The notes under the pieces: model-generated
Database searches by the model: none
Told to the model about the DNA's origin: nothing
What the model saw: the letters and a program-made list of their open reading frames with translations, nothing else
Part shown: piece after piece, positions 12,700 to 24,631 of the stretch
Position numbering within the stretch: the first letter of the stretch is position 1
How the letters are laid out: each line of letters starts with the position of its first letter
Source: Hexactinellida sp. DTS-2022
Taxonomy: Eukaryota; Porifera; Hexactinellida
NCBI GenBank assembly: GCA_028753945.1
Contig: JAPNXP010000001.1
Coordinates: forward strand, 2,966,501-3,030,500
Length of the DNA stretch: 64,000 nt
Direction: 5' to 3'
Program-made: the position numbers and the translations under genes

Positions 12700-12859
12700 A
12701 TAATTCGTATTACAATAGGTTCTATTACTATTACTATTACCATTACATCCTATTTGAAACACTATTACTTATTACTATTACTATTACTTCTAAAATGTAA
12801 TCGTTACTAATACAATTACTATTACATATTATTACTATTACCCCAGGCCTGGTATGTAT

Positions 12860-14598
12860 ATTATTGTTTGTAGTCCCAAGTAGATTGAAGAAACTGGACG
12901 TTATCCAAATATTATTCTCAGCGCACGACCACAAGTTTTCGTTTCCACCCGAAATTTCTCACACCTCAATAAGTTATAACGTCATTGTCATATTTTGAGA
13001 AGCGTGAAAATTCGCTTAATCGCACATAATTCGCACCCTCTAAGTCAAAGAGATAAAAATCTGACAATTTGATAGAACAGCCATGTGAAACATTTGGATA
13101 TCACAGTCTAAGCAATGATAATATATATTGGGTGTATATTAATAAATTTAAATTCTTTATAGTACAAGGGGCGGCGGAAACTGGAAACTCATCACTTTCT
13201 AACTGCGCCACCGAAGCGTTATGGATTGCATTTTTTAAGTAATATAATAAATTCTGGTCAGTTTGTTTACAAATTCTTTCGATTTATACTTCATAAAAAT
13301 CACTAATTTGAAATCTTATGTCAATTCCATTGAAAAATCTTCGAAGGACTTTTGATTCGATGAAATGTCAATGCTAGTGGAAAATATATGCAAACTATTT
13401 GTTTCATTGTGTTCATCTTTACCTACGAAAAAAGAATAAGTTATGGTAATAACTTACAGAAGCTATATCTGCGTTGCATAGAAGTTCAGGAGAAGTTAGA
13501 TGTACGTCAAATGTTTTGGCATAACACAAGCCAATTACAACTGACAAGTCTTCATCATCTCCGAAATCTGGCGTGGGCCAGGCTGAAGCCGAACTTACAG
13601 AGCTTAAGGCCGTGAAGTGCATAAAGAGAAATACTTATTTCCACGAGGAATCGACCTAAGAACCTCGGCACACCTTCCTCTAAGTGATTCAGATATGTCA
13701 ATTTTTGTAGAGATGAAGTTACCATACTGAGCTTAAATTGACAAAATATATTCATTTTCTTGTGATACTAATGTGGGTACTTGCTTATAATCAATACAGC
13801 CTTTAACCTTTGGGGAGCACCGAAGCAGTATCTTTCATCAAACCTTTGTTTGTTCAGTAGTTGGTCATATTCACTAGGGAACACTAAGAATTATTTTGCA
13901 TGGAAGCATAATGTATCTGTTATGTACGAACACACCTGGATTCTGATAGCTGAGATTTTCCATATGATGAAGCGAGTTATTTTGGGAAGAACCAGTAGCC
14001 AACAACTGTAACGAGACATTTAATTGAGTGGCAGGAGGAATAGCTTATGATTGGCATGTTGATCGACGCAGAAAGGTTAAGACTTTTTCTTCGAGCAACA
14101 TGAAAACATAATTCTGTTCGTGAGCTAAACTGGATTTCATATTACATACTATATGATTTAATTTTTGTCAAATACTATTTGCCGTCCTTAACTCGGAGAA
14201 GAATCATGAATAAGTCGAAAAATATCAGCTACCATTTAAGGTAATATATTGATTATGTAAAATGATTGTAAATAGGCAATAAATAAATTTGTTTAAATAA
14301 CTTATCGTGGTTGTATCACTAATAGTTAGTCTGAGTTGAGTTTTGAGAAGTTAAGTACAATAGGAAAACTAACTTATTTTGGACTGAATTTAAGTTTAGT
14401 TTAACTTAATTAATTTTTGGCAACAATGGCACCAGGATCTCTTCTTACCGATATTTCCTCGACCTGCTTATTATTTTACAGTGGAATACGATAGAGCATC
14501 CCCATTCAGGGTCGGCGTCAAGCAGGTGCTAGGTGGTGCTACGGCTTCTCTAAGTGGAACATAGGTAGATATGAAAACACTAAGTGCTAAATTTGAAA
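12860..14598. other. non-coding, short ORFs only
   Basis: ORFs of 60-76 codons on both strands (13388-13755, 13781-14011) have no motif I recognise and overlap each other. CAGGGTCGGCGTCAAGCAGG near 14508 resembles a hAT left end but has no partner. Confidence 0.35.
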
Positions 14599-14600
14599 TA

Positions 14601-15152
14601 CACTAACCAGCCAAAAGTATTTGAACAATTGGAATATTATTGCAGACACAATAGTCGTCTGGTAACTTTTTAACGGCTGTGTTACTTCTCTGAAATGACT
14701 ATAAATATATTGCTATAGTTATAAATTACAAAATATTTTGAATTCACTTGAATTTAGTCAATATCCATCAAGTGGCATAAGTGTATCTGCCAAGTGCCAC
14801 TTGTGGCACAAATGGGAATGTAGCTGTATTTCAGTAGAAAATGAACATAATGAGTTGAAATTATGCACCCAGAGTAATTCGACTATGTGGAATTCAAATC
14901 TGCAATCAGAACTTGTATATTATCATTACATCTTGATGATCAGAAGTTATATATTTAATTAGCTAATAATATAGTTAATGAGTTTGATACCTCCATATAA
15001 ATGTAATTTTCAAAAATTTTGCTATTTTATTATACTTTAAATATTGTATCATGTAAATAGCAGTGTTGAAGAATCCATCAATGCTATTATACTGCTAGAA
15101 GCTTGAATGTATAAATACCGTACAAATTATTGCTGTTCAAATACTTTCAGTG
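14601..15152. mobile_element. Tc1/mariner MITE, copy B, 552 bp
   Basis: Starts CACTAACCAGCCAAAAGTAT and ends GTTCAAATACTTTCAGTG, with TA on both sides (14599-14600, 15153-15154). Internal sequence, including the gccaagtgccacttgtggca segment, matches copies A and C. The right TIR has lost a few bases. Confidence 0.88.
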
Positions 15153-15154
15153 TA

Positions 15155-15676
15155 GTCATTCATCTTAATCCTTATAAATTGAAGTAAGCTATTATGCTGT
15201 TCAACTTGAATACAATAGATTCTAAATACACATAGAATTCTCCGAGCCTTTCACTGGGGGTGAAGACAGAGTTTCAGTTGCTAAATATATTTTCGAATTT
15301 TAGATTAGAGTAGTAATCTAAAGTCATGTCTACCTTCTATAATAGACCACCGTCATTACATGGCAGATTACTCATTCAAACATTCTGGCTGGCTGTAACC
15401 GAACAAAATGCTTCCATCCCCTGAAATAAAACCAGCACTTCCCGTTGCAACCCCTCTTTTGAACTGCTTGCGCCACCACTTTTCCCATTATACACAGTGG
15501 CCAGTTTTCATGTATCTGGAGTGGTTTATCGCCAAGTATGGTGCGAATCTTTATGTATGCTCGTTGTTCAGATTTGCTTTAAGGCATGAAAAGGTGACTA
15601 GTGAAAACTGGTCAAATTTAAAGTAGGATAAATTAAAAAGTATTTTGGCTAGATTGAATTGCTCAACAGCATTAAA
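15155..15676. other. non-coding, nothing recognised
   Basis: AT-rich spacer between two MITEs. A 72-codon ORF at 15408-15626 has no recognisable motif. Confidence 0.35.
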
Positions 15677-16405
15677 TAGGTTTTCAGGCAATAACGGTTC
15701 ACTAACTGTCTGAATACTCTCATTTCAGTTAATACAAGACTAACGCACGTTCAGTTTGTTCACGTTCTCTTCCTGACTTCAACACCACTGTGAAGAAGCA
15801 CTTGATGACTAATGTTGTTTATTGATAGCTATAAACACAAATAAGAAATGACATAAAGTACAACTATCATTAACTACGGTTACTACTATATAGTATAACT
15901 AAGGCCTATATGACAAACTCTGTATGTGGCTGCACGTCTCGATATCTAGCAGCCCTAAACTATTTCACACCGCAAGCGTTCGTTCAGCTCGTTCAAGTGC
16001 AGACCCGCGTTGTTCAATTCGTTAGATTCGTTCAATTCCTTCAGTTCGTTCAGTTCAAATAAATGGGTGGTGATGGTTATTAGGTATGGCAAGCAGATAA
16101 TTGTAGTCATAGCCTACTTTATATAAGGCCTACCATCACATGTACCATGGATGAAGTAGTGTATGATGAGTAAGTGATAAACACAGTTCAATGTTTTCAA
16201 CTTCATTTAGAAATTAATCTGTTATATAGAAAAGCGAAAACTGAAGAAGTTCTCACATTAATGAAATACACCAAAAGGCTACTCTTCTATTAATATTTTT
16301 GTTATTATTATTGTTATTTGAACCCACATTATTCTTTATGTATTCTTATCGTTGTTGTTAAGTAAGCAAAAAAGACTCAATAGAGAAAATCTATTAATTT
16401 ACTAG

Positions 16406-16450
16406 AATTATTTATTATACCTTTAGAATCTAAAGGTATAATAAATAATT
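16406..16450. repeat. perfect 22-bp inverted repeat with 1-bp spacer
   Basis: Arms 16406-16427 and 16429-16450 are exact reverse complements around a single A. It marks one junction of the inverted segment in P element 2: on one side the sequence runs in the element's own direction, on the other it is reversed. A foldback or template-switch event would explain it. Confidence 0.9.
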
Positions 16451-17574
16451 TGATGCAACAGCGGAGTTGTAATTTTTAACCTTGTTAGCTAGTAAACAGT
16501 TGGCGAAAGTGAAAACAATATTTTTTAGGATAGTCAAAATAGAGACACCACAAGAAATGCAACTCGATTTAGCAATCAGATCAGACTCTACTAAGAATAT
16601 CAAGGTTACTTCCACAATATTTTTTCTGGATGATCCTTGCATCAATATCGCCAACAAGTTGTCTTTGCTTTCATTTGCAATTAACGTCTTCCATAAAGTT
16701 ACTATAGATTCGAGGATAAACTCAGATGCATAGTTTAGGCCACCACGGTCAGTTAATTGCAAAAGCCTGAACTCGGGTTGTGAATCTTCATCAAAGATAA
16801 AGTATTTGTCTATGGCCTCCTCAATATATTCTTTTGCTTTAGAGATATAGTGACGATGTTTCTTCTGAGGGGAAGAGCTAAGTTTCAGAGTAATATCTGT
16901 AAACATGGTTTCAATTTGTCGGATATCAGTGATAGAGATAATTGAGAGAGAAATGGACTCCCCATATATATAACCGTTCACAGATAGAAAAGAATTTTTT
17001 TCAAGAGAAACATCTGCACAAATATTATGATTTTCCATCTTAGGCAAAAGAAATCTCACACAATTATCTGTTTGAGTCCAAACTAACCAGTCAGTTGGGA
17101 TTGTTATCAAAGCTAACTTATCTCGTATTTCTTGTATACAACCAGCACGAAACTTCTCCATTTCTGTATTCTCTGATCTCAAGCTGAGATTAGTTGCTTG
17201 GTTCAATAAATCTTCCTCTTTGGAGTAGTAAGAGAACCGAGTTCGTTTGATTCTAATTGAAGGGGTAGAGGAATAATAAGATGGACAACCAGGAAGGAGA
17301 GAGGGGACAGCGCAATGATTTAACCTGTGTCTTCCTCGCGGGACCTCATAGGATGTGCCATCTCCTCTGGGTACCGTGTGAAAATATTGAAAATCTTCCT
17401 TCGGAAAATGCTTAGTACACACATACACCATTTGAGGAAAGAAATATCCTCACGATGGAGAGCACGTATCCAGGCATGTCGTAACTCCGGTGGACCATCT
17501 GGAAGTTTAAAAACTGGGACGCGCTCTTCTGGAGTATAATTATCCCTACAACCAGGGGCAGAACAGTTCGGCAT
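16430..17574 (-). pseudogene. truncated THAP-P protein (THAP domain joined to transposase C-terminus)
   Basis: Starts at ATG 17574. The THAP zinc finger is readable: CSAPGC, then HAWIRALHREDIS, then VCTKHF in the next frame, followed by AVPSLLPGCPSYYS. One frameshift breaks it, because the CTCAAAATGG of element 1 is CTCAAATGG here. The second frame then stays open for 333 codons (from an internal ATG at 17431). After EEAIDKY it jumps to FIFDEDSQPEFRLLQLTDRG, so all catalytic blocks (QMDEIHV, STDNY, DPLEH) are gone. It ends in the inverted-repeat junction. In Drosophila, P derivatives of this layout (KP type) keep DNA binding and repress transposition; a similar role here is inference. Confidence 0.8.
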
Positions 17575-18065
17575 TGAGAAATTTTTTAATATCTAACTAT
17601 TAAAGAGAAACAAAGTCAAATATAGTACTAGGAAGTGCTTAAAATATCGGTGGAAGGAGAATTGTATTAATTAATTACTAAAAATTAACAAAAATCAGTA
17701 ACAAGTTGATCCAACTATTTTTAAAATATTTCTAACTGTACAGAGATAAATGTAAATAACTATGGGTCAATAATAATATCGTACACTACTTCATCCTTGG
17801 TGCAAAATATCAGCTTTGATGGTAGGCCTTATATAGAGTAGGCTATGTTGTAGTATATATTTTATTTTACTTTTGGATTAATCATCCATTTTCTAATTTA
17901 TCAATATTCAGTTTAGTTCGTTCAATGCGTTCCTTCAGTTCGTTAATCTTCCGTTCAGGCAACCTTTGGCTTCGTTCAGTTAGTTCAGGTGAATCTCTTG
18001 AAAGTCCTGAGTTTAGTTTAAATTCAATCAGCTCGTTCGTAAAGCTTTCATTCCCTGTAGGTATT

Positions 18066-19496
18066 CGATAGGACCATAGTGATAAAATATGTATTTCATA
18101 TAATGCAGTTTGAATTAACTGCTATGAATAAGGGATGTATTAAATGACATAAATACATTGGGCATGCACTATCAGGCATGCAATATCCATTGAACGTTGT
18201 TTTGACTATTCATCATACCGAGATTATTTTCGAAAATAATATGTATTTTAATAATTTTAATTTCAATAGAATGGCCAAATCAAGGTTCTTTACAGTCATG
18301 TTTATAGAGAGTACCATGGATCGGGGGACAGATCTGGTCCGCCTCGTTGCCGTTACTAGCCCTAGTATTCATTTTAGTGAATTAATTATATAAATGTGTC
18401 ACTTCCAATTACAAATAATTAATTATTTGACATGCCTAAATGCTTAATTAAATTGCTGCATTCAGTCTACAATATTGAAAACCCAAAATGCTTTTATCAG
18501 TTGAAATGTAACATGCTTCCGCAAAGTTTCAAAGTTATCCATGAAATTTGAAAATTAAATGCCTGAAAACCACTAATTTCTATTGGTTGGTTACATTCTA
18601 TTTTTTAGAATGCTTGAATTTAAGTAATTCAAAGCCATATTCTTATTAAATATTAAGTTTGATGTTATTTAGTTTGCAAAACGAGCTATTGATCAAATAT
18701 ATATAGTGTTTTTTTTGTCGGCTCATTTTTAACGTGTGAAGTTGGCTGAATATTCGACCAGCACAACTTCAGTCAATAAGTTGACTAACTTGCTGTCATC
18801 AGATTTGTATAATTTTTACAGCATTCGAAAGAGTAGAAACCTACGTTTATGAAACTAGCATTACGATAATAATTAAAAATCATTTTCTACAAAAATAATT
18901 GACCCCTGACCCGCACTAGTTCACCCACTTATTTAATACACTAACACTAATTATCACCGCTGAATTTATGCATGTAAACTCCAGAGATATCTACCTTATG
19001 TTATAGAGATTTAATCAAAAAAATATTCTACTTTTTGAAATATTTACGTTTTAATATTGAAGTAGTCAAAATCGAGTCTCCATTAAAATCCTACTTTATA
19101 TATGCATACAGCTAGCAATAGCTTCAATTCCAGTAGACAAGTTAGAAGTGATTAAATTAGATCACAAGCTTCAAGATGATATTCTATTACGTATTCATAA
19201 TTCCTTATTGAGAGGATAAGGTCAACTCACGCCTCTTATTCTTTGAATAGTCCTTTGATATAGCAACACTATTTATTATTTGTTTGCTTATTGAATCAAT
19301 AAACAATTTCAACATATGAAACTAATCTTTTAATTTCAGAAATCATATTCAAAGCCCGCAGTTATTTTATTTTTCTAATCTAGCAATTGATTGATCCAAT
19401 ACAGCCAAAAAACTTTACCAATTATAACTTTGTTATTGACTCTTGAGGTTCGTTTCTTCTTATTACATAAGATTTATGGGTTTACATATATTATAT
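18066..19496. other. non-coding, nothing recognised
   Basis: AT-rich. One ORF of 71 codons (18178-18393) has no motif I know. No repeat with clear ends. Confidence 0.4.
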
Positions 19497-19540
19497 CAGG
19501 AATTTTCAACCTGGGGATCGCAAAGGCTTCCTTGGGAGGG
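19497..19540. mobile_element. isolated hAT left end
   Basis: CAGGAATTTTCAACCTGGGG followed by ATCGCAAAGG resembles the common hAT terminus CAGGGGTTCTCAACC. No matching right end was found. Confidence 0.3.
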
Positions 19541-19649
19541 CTCACGAAACGATTATCTTTATTGATTAGAATTTAAAATTATTCCTTAATTAATAAAATA
19601 CAATATATACTGGTAACATCAATTGTGAAGTGAATAGATTGGATTTTGG

Positions 19650-19797
19650 CAGGGCCGCATTTCTATCTGTAGGGTCCCTGAAATTGCGATATTATACACT
19701 AATTTGAATATATTGGTAGTATTATTACTATTGTGGGGGCCCTTATGTGGGGGCCCGGGGAAAATGCCCCGTTTGCCCCGCCTTAAGTCCGGCCCTG
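19650..19797. mobile_element. short hAT MITE, 148 bp
   Basis: Starts CAGGGCCGCATTTC and ends GCCTTAAGTCCGGCCCTG. Flanks GATTTTGG (19642-19649) and GATTTTCC (19798-19805) match at 6 of 8. It contains GGGGGCCC blocks and a gaaaatgccccgtttgcccc stretch, whose inverse appears in the hAT-like left end at 35344. Confidence 0.65.
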
Positions 19798-19979
19798 GAT
19801 TTTCCAGTACTGATTTCTTTTCGGTCTTATTCCAGTCCGTGTTTTTTTCGGCCTTATTCAGTTTTCCCGTTACAGACCTCTGTTATGCTGCGAGAAATAT
19901 CTCTATGTATGTCCCTATCTACTCTTAGCTCTATAATTCGTGAAGAAATTTAATGGGAATCGATCGAAACTGATTTGCA

Positions 19980-21718
19980 GGATGACAAATTATTGTTAAT
20001 TTGGTCTTCCTCAACATCTGACTTAGTTACCTACCATGAACTTAAGCAAAATGACGAGCGTGTTTCATTTGATCTTAGCAATAGTACTTGTATTAGTAAT
20101 ACACAAGCCTACTATTATTACAACAATAGCCAGGCTCAATTACGGGTTGATGGTTGTAATTTTTATGGTTACCGAAGACCAAATTATTTGAAAACTTTTT
20201 GAAATTTGAAAACATGATAGATTTGGAACAGTGTGATAGATTCGTTCGTAAATGTATTGACGAGTTTGAGATTGAGATTATTGAACAGACACCATTATTG
20301 TTAATTTGGTCAGTTCTTAACCAAATTAATTGTAAATGTATTGACAAGTTGTTTGAAAAACAATACGCACTTTTGACCAACGAGCAACTAAGTGAATCCG
20401 TACATCGGATAACAGATTACGTGATCAGTTTTCAAGTAAAGGTGTTGTTGTATTGAAAATAATTTATACTGATTGATTAGCTATAATAGCTAACCCAGAA
20501 GTAGCTCCAGAACTGTCCCCACTTCCTGAAAATGTACCTCTTCATCTTGTTGAAGAGGAATATAATGCCGAGGACGCCATCAAGTGTAGTAATAATATCA
20601 TTAACAACTTAAATTATACTGTTTCTAATTTGATTAGGTGTAATGAATGTAACTTTGTACCCGATTTGAGTGTTAATGGTGAATTTTTCCTGGACTTGGA
20701 CGAGTGGAATAGCATTCATTTTATTGATATATGTAGAAGGAAGAGATAAGTTAAAACGAGATTGGACAGCTTTGTTTAGCAGTAAAGTTTCTAAAATCTA
20801 TCCCATGTGTGTTCTTAAATTTAACAATTATTGGTTTAAGAAGATTTATAGTAAAATTTGAAGTTAACTCGTCTAACAGATTTTCAAACGATATGATCAC
20901 GGATATTTCTGCAACTCAGGATACTACCGTAACTTATTAAATGAGAAACCAATTCCTGGCTACGTACAATATTTTGTTAAGGAACCGTTTATTATCCATT
21001 TATACACTATGCAACAGGTAGAGCTATTGAAACTTTTAAATAAAGAGATAATTTTATTTTTGGATGCTACGGGTTCTCTTATTAGTAAACCTCAATCCAT
21101 CACAAAACCAATCTACTATTATGCACTTACTCTACAGCATCAGACTACCATACTATTCCGATACCAGTAGCAGAGATGATTAGCTCGGACCATGGTACTG
21201 CAGAGATATCACATTTTCTAAATAAATGTTATTTAAATTCTAAGTTAGTTCTCAACAAAGAAATATGCATAACTAGAATAGAAATTGATTACAGTTGGGC
21301 TATGATTCATAACACTTGTATAGCCTTTAATAAAAGTAATATTTTAGGCTACCTAGTGAGTTGTTGGAAAGTAGTAAGTACAAATGTAAAGGTTATGAAT
21401 AGCTTAACTGTTATACATTTATGTGAAGCCCACATAATGAATAGATTAAGTCATAACTTAGATAATAAATTTAAGATTCAAAAAAGTTTAAAACATCTTA
21501 TTTTGCACGTGTTTGCTGTAATTTTAAAAGCAAAAAGTATTCAAGAGATAAATAGGCATTTCGTAGGATTAAGTAATATTTTATCTATACAGTATTATAA
21601 TCATACTGTCAGCTCCAGTTTAGTGGAATTATATGGTTTAGTTAGAGGCGACATGTTATATCAACTTGACTATGTGGAACCACCTGAAGATGATTGCACG
21701 CAAGTAGAAAACGCCTAA
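19980..21718 (+). pseudogene. MULE-type transposase, first part (split by later insertions)
   Basis: Read across several frames. An early block (about 19980-20200) ends LRVDGCNFYGYRRPNY, possibly a FLYWCH-like DNA-binding module. Then come EQCDRFVRKCIDEFEIEII (about 20225) and a block around 20950-21180 with FVKEPFIIHLYTMQQVELL, LFLDATGSLISKP and YYALTLQHQTT. The last open stretch (21176-21718) starts MISSDHGTAEISHFLNKC and continues RIEIDYSWAMIHNTCIAF and VIHLCEAHIMNRL. LFLDATGS and the following ID(Y/F)SWA block are what I know as the first and second catalytic Asp regions of NOF-like MULE transposases. At least three frameshifts are present. The gene resumes after the hAT insertion at 24190. 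Confidence 0.7.
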
Positions 21719-22171
21719 ACATATCGTGCTAATTCACCCTTTGGTAGACATTTTGATTCACTAGTATCCAAGGGCGTAGCCAGGGGTGCACCAATGCGCC
21801 CCCACTTTGTTCCCATGCGCCCCTTGAGGCGCCCCACTTGGAATTGGGATAGATCTGTTTTGACAGATATTGCCCCCCCCCTAACATTTAGCCCCCCCGG
21901 GCATAATCTGTAAAATGTCCATCGTGTATGACAGATTATGCCCCCCCTCCTACAAATAATGCCCCCCCCCCCCCCCCCTGCAAATAATATATACCATTGT
22001 TAATGATGACTTGCCCTATTATGTGAAACCTATCAAAGTATTTGAGGTGTTGTACCAAGTAAGTGTCAATGATGATACCGAATGTAGATTGTACTTCTGG
22101 AGGCTATTAGTATTTCTATAAATGCTTAGGACCTTAAAAATTAATAAATCATATTTGGTTGCTTCTACATT

Positions 22172-23454
22172 ATGGATCCCTATCACTATGAGTGTATTTT
22201 TAAATATCTCAACTCTGGAGAATATCCATTTGATTGTAATAAGGCTGAGAAGAGAGAACTACGAAGGAAAGCTTCCAGATTCCGCTATCTTGAAGGAAAA
22301 CTGGTGAAAACTATCCAAGGTCGAGATTTGTTTGTCAGACTAATGAAGTAGATGATGTACTCAAAGAGGTACATGACAACTCTGGTCACCAATGCTCTCG
22401 ATATACTTATAAAATAGCGAAAGATCGTTACTTTTGGTCTAGTATGCTGAAAGACATTACACAATATGTACAAGCTTGCATACGTTGTATCAAGAATCAG
22501 CCAACTTTGAAAAGCCCCATTAATCCTTTGCAACCTCTCCCCGTTATAACCAAAGTTTGGTTCCGTATTGGTATGGATCTTACCGGCCCACTTGTTGAAT
22601 CCAATGGTTATAAATACATATTAACATTTATAGATCATTTTACACGATGGATAGAGACGCGCCCCCTCCGTAGTAAAGAATCAAAAGAAGTCGCCAGAGG
22701 TCTATTCTCTATATACTGTAGGCAAGGTGCACCTGTCAAGATAATCAGCGATAATGGGACTGAATTCACGAACAAATTACACAAGGAGTTACATGAAGCA
22801 TATAATTGCAAATTAATATTTTCATCGCCGTATCATCCCCAGACGAATGGGCTAGTTGAATCATCCCACAAAGCCCTGAAAGGGTCTCTTATAAAAACTT
22901 TGGATGGGAGAAAAGAAAAATGGTGCGAATTTTTGGAAGAAATTACTTTTTCCCTGAATATAAGGCCACGAGAAACAACGCAGTTCTCAGCTTTCGAATT
23001 AATGCACGGTTCGCGTAAACCCCGGCTCCCAATCCAAGCGGAGAATCTTGCGAGTGTTTTTCTTAATACTGGAGGATTAAGCCTGGGAGAATCAGCAAGA
23101 GATGAAGAAATCCTTGAATTAGTCAAATCCACACAAGAAGTGCAAATGAAAATCAAAAATATTGCTGGTTAATCTCTCGCACATTCCAAAAAGCTAATGA
23201 AAAAGCAACATGATAAGCGATTGACTTCCGCCTTTTTAAAGAAAATTGAAAAAGGAGATGAGGTGCTCATAGAAAATGTATACCAGAAGAAAAAAGGAGG
23301 AAAGCTAGACGACAAGTGGCTTGGCCCCTATCTAGTTGATAGAGTTAATCCTACAAATCTCCATAACTGCAGAAACAACTCTATCCAAAGGGTAAAAAAA
23401 TCTAAAGGAAAGTTATGGAATAAAACATCACTTAAAAAACTCTGCACAGACTAA
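22172..23454 (+). pseudogene. Ginger/Gypsy-type integrase (transposase)
   Basis: Begins MDPYHYECIFKYLNSGEYPF at 22172, shifts frame near 22345, then stays open at 22444-23172 and 23197-23454. Domains in order: an HHCC zinc module (EVHDNSGHQ ... CIRC), the DDE core with IGMDLTGPL, IISDNGTEF and NGLVESSHKALKGSL giving D, D and E, and a C-terminal part (KGDEVLIENV ... KWLGPYLVDRV) like the GPY/F region of Gypsy integrases. The N-terminal start and the C-terminal form fit cellular Gin-1/KRBA2-type integrases and Ginger DNA transposons better than a full Gypsy polyprotein. No reverse transcriptase or protease is nearby. One frameshift and one stop break it. Confidence 0.8.
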
Positions 23455-23726
23455 CGACCAAGCTTTGTTAACGATTGCGAAAAGATTGATATCTCTGAGT
23501 CAGACGAAGATAGTCTGAATGTGAATCAAGAAACAGCCTGTCCTACACTACATAATCTTAAAAGAAATAAAGAGGAAGTTCTTGAGGCACTTGGTTCATT
23601 TAAGAGTAGAATAATTAACTCCATCAAAGTATCAAATCCTCTATCCCAGCTCCACTCTGAACTTCTTGGGCGAATTCACTTTTCTTTCAGAGATTACAAC
23701 TAAATTAAACTTGTAATAAACTCTTT

Positions 23727-23826
23727 TTAGATCGAACTCCGTACCGAACTCCGGTTATAACAAACTCCGCTTATAACGAAATGAAACTATGTCCCGAGCA
23801 CTTCGTTATAATGGGAGTTGACTGTA
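23727..23826. mobile_element. Tigger/pogo-like right end
   Basis: Repeated gaactccg/ataacgaa phrases run into ATAATGGGAGTTGACTGTA, the inverted form of a Tigger-type TIR starting TACAGTCAACTCCC. I found no left partner. Confidence 0.5.
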
Positions 23827-24189
23827 TGACACATTTACAATTTGAACTTGTAACCATAAATATATTGGAAACTTTGCAAGTTTCATTTAAGGTATTAAAT
23901 ATAAGTGATATAATTTCATAATTATTGTCTCTATTGCCTATTGGTGTGAAGCTCTAACAAATTTTGTGATATGTGGAACAATGTTTGCAATCAAAGAATA
24001 ACCATTATTACTCTGTGAAATAATATGAAGTGATATATCCATCAGAGCCTAAAAGAACAAGCCCCGGGATGTAAAATATACGTATGTTAAACAATATAAG
24101 AAATGCGCCATCAGGTAATGTTGTGGGCCGGTTGTGCGCCCCCAGTTCAAAAACTCTAGCTACGCCTCTGCTAGTATCTAAGAATCGTA

Positions 24190-24617
24190 ATGATTTAAAA
24201 AACTGATAAAATTAGTATGCTAAATGGCTGTTATTGTCCCGATATTTTAGAATATTTGTTAACATACTTTATGCCAATCTTGCCTTTATGGACTGGAATT
24301 ATATTATCTCGAACTTGTGATCAAAAAGAAACTAAAGCAAGTAATGCCATAGCAGAAAATTGTTTTAGGATAGTTCAACATCCAATATTCGAATCTAATA
24401 TACACATCAGACCTGGTGATTTTATTCGTACAATGTATAGTAATATTCATGATAGAATTTCTGCTTTTTCTGCTTCAAAAGAAGCGTAAACTATAAGTAC
24501 CTAATGAAGAAGATTGTAAGGAGGAATGATCTCGGAGGAGCAAAATTCATAGGAGTTATATAACCCCAGATATAGATAATGTTGATAAAGTTTTTGAAAA
24601 TGTTATCAAACTTTAAA
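24190..24617 (+). pseudogene. MULE-type transposase, second part
   Basis: Continues the gene broken at 21768. ILEYLLTYFMPILPLWTGII, SNAIAENCFRIVQHPI and IRPGDFIRTMYSNIHDRI (24217-24489) correspond to the C-terminal region of NOF-like MULE transposases, which end in a similar PLW ... ENWF ... RPG.FVR pattern. A stop at 24487 and further stops follow. It is then cut by P element 3 at 24632, and the OTU ORF lies on the far side. Confidence 0.6.
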
Positions 24618-24631
24618 TAATAATGTACAGT

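Larger units (their letters stand above)
9113..12851. mobile_element. hAT MITE with TTACTA arrays, carrying P element 1
   Basis: The left end CAGGCATGGGGTCAATTAC (9113) and right end ATTACCCCAGGCCTG (to 12851) are inverted copies. The 8-bp TSD GTATGTAT is exact (9105-9112 and 12852-12859). TTACTA and related hexamers fill 9130-9290 and 12720-12840. Without the P element and its duplication the MITE is about 750 bp. It was in place before P element 1 arrived. Confidence 0.9.
16108..17847 (-). mobile_element. P-superfamily element 2, internally deleted, 1740 bp
   Basis: TIRs CATAGCCTACTTTATATAAG and CTTATATAGAGTAGGCTATG, with an exact 7-bp TSD TTGTAGT (16101-16107 and 17848-17854). The gene runs on the minus strand. 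The middle of the transposase is deleted and about 190 bp of the 3' region (16237-16425) is inverted relative to element 1. Confidence 0.92.
15685..18057. mobile_element. hAT MITE with GTTCGTTCA arrays, carrying P element 2
   Basis: The right end GCTTTCATTCCCTG (to 18057) matches the end of the MITE at 41431-41985. The left end CAGGCAATAACGGTTCAC (15685) is more diverged. Flanks TAGGTTTT (15677-15684) and TAGGTATT (18058-18065) match at 7 of 8. GTTCGTTCA-type repeats occur at 15968-16060 and 17905-18040, on either side of the P element. Without that insertion the MITE is about 625 bp. Confidence 0.75.
21769..24170. mobile_element. hAT-type element inside the MULE gene, 2402 bp
   Basis: Ends CAAGGGCGTAGCCAGGGG and CTCTAGCTACGCCTCTG are inverted copies. 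The 8-bp TSD CTAGTATC is exact (21761-21768 and 24171-24178). The outer about 200 bp hold GCGCCCC-rich sequence and a C-run of about 18 (21961-21978). The interior carries a Ginger-like integrase gene and a Tigger-type end rather than a hAT transposase, so the hAT is either a shell with nested insertions or has captured other sequence. Confidence 0.85.

Noticed and set aside
22172..23454. Full LTR retrotransposon (Gypsy)
   Set aside because: Only integrase is present. No reverse transcriptase, RNase H, protease or LTRs were found on either side, and start and end fit Ginger/Gin-1 proteins.
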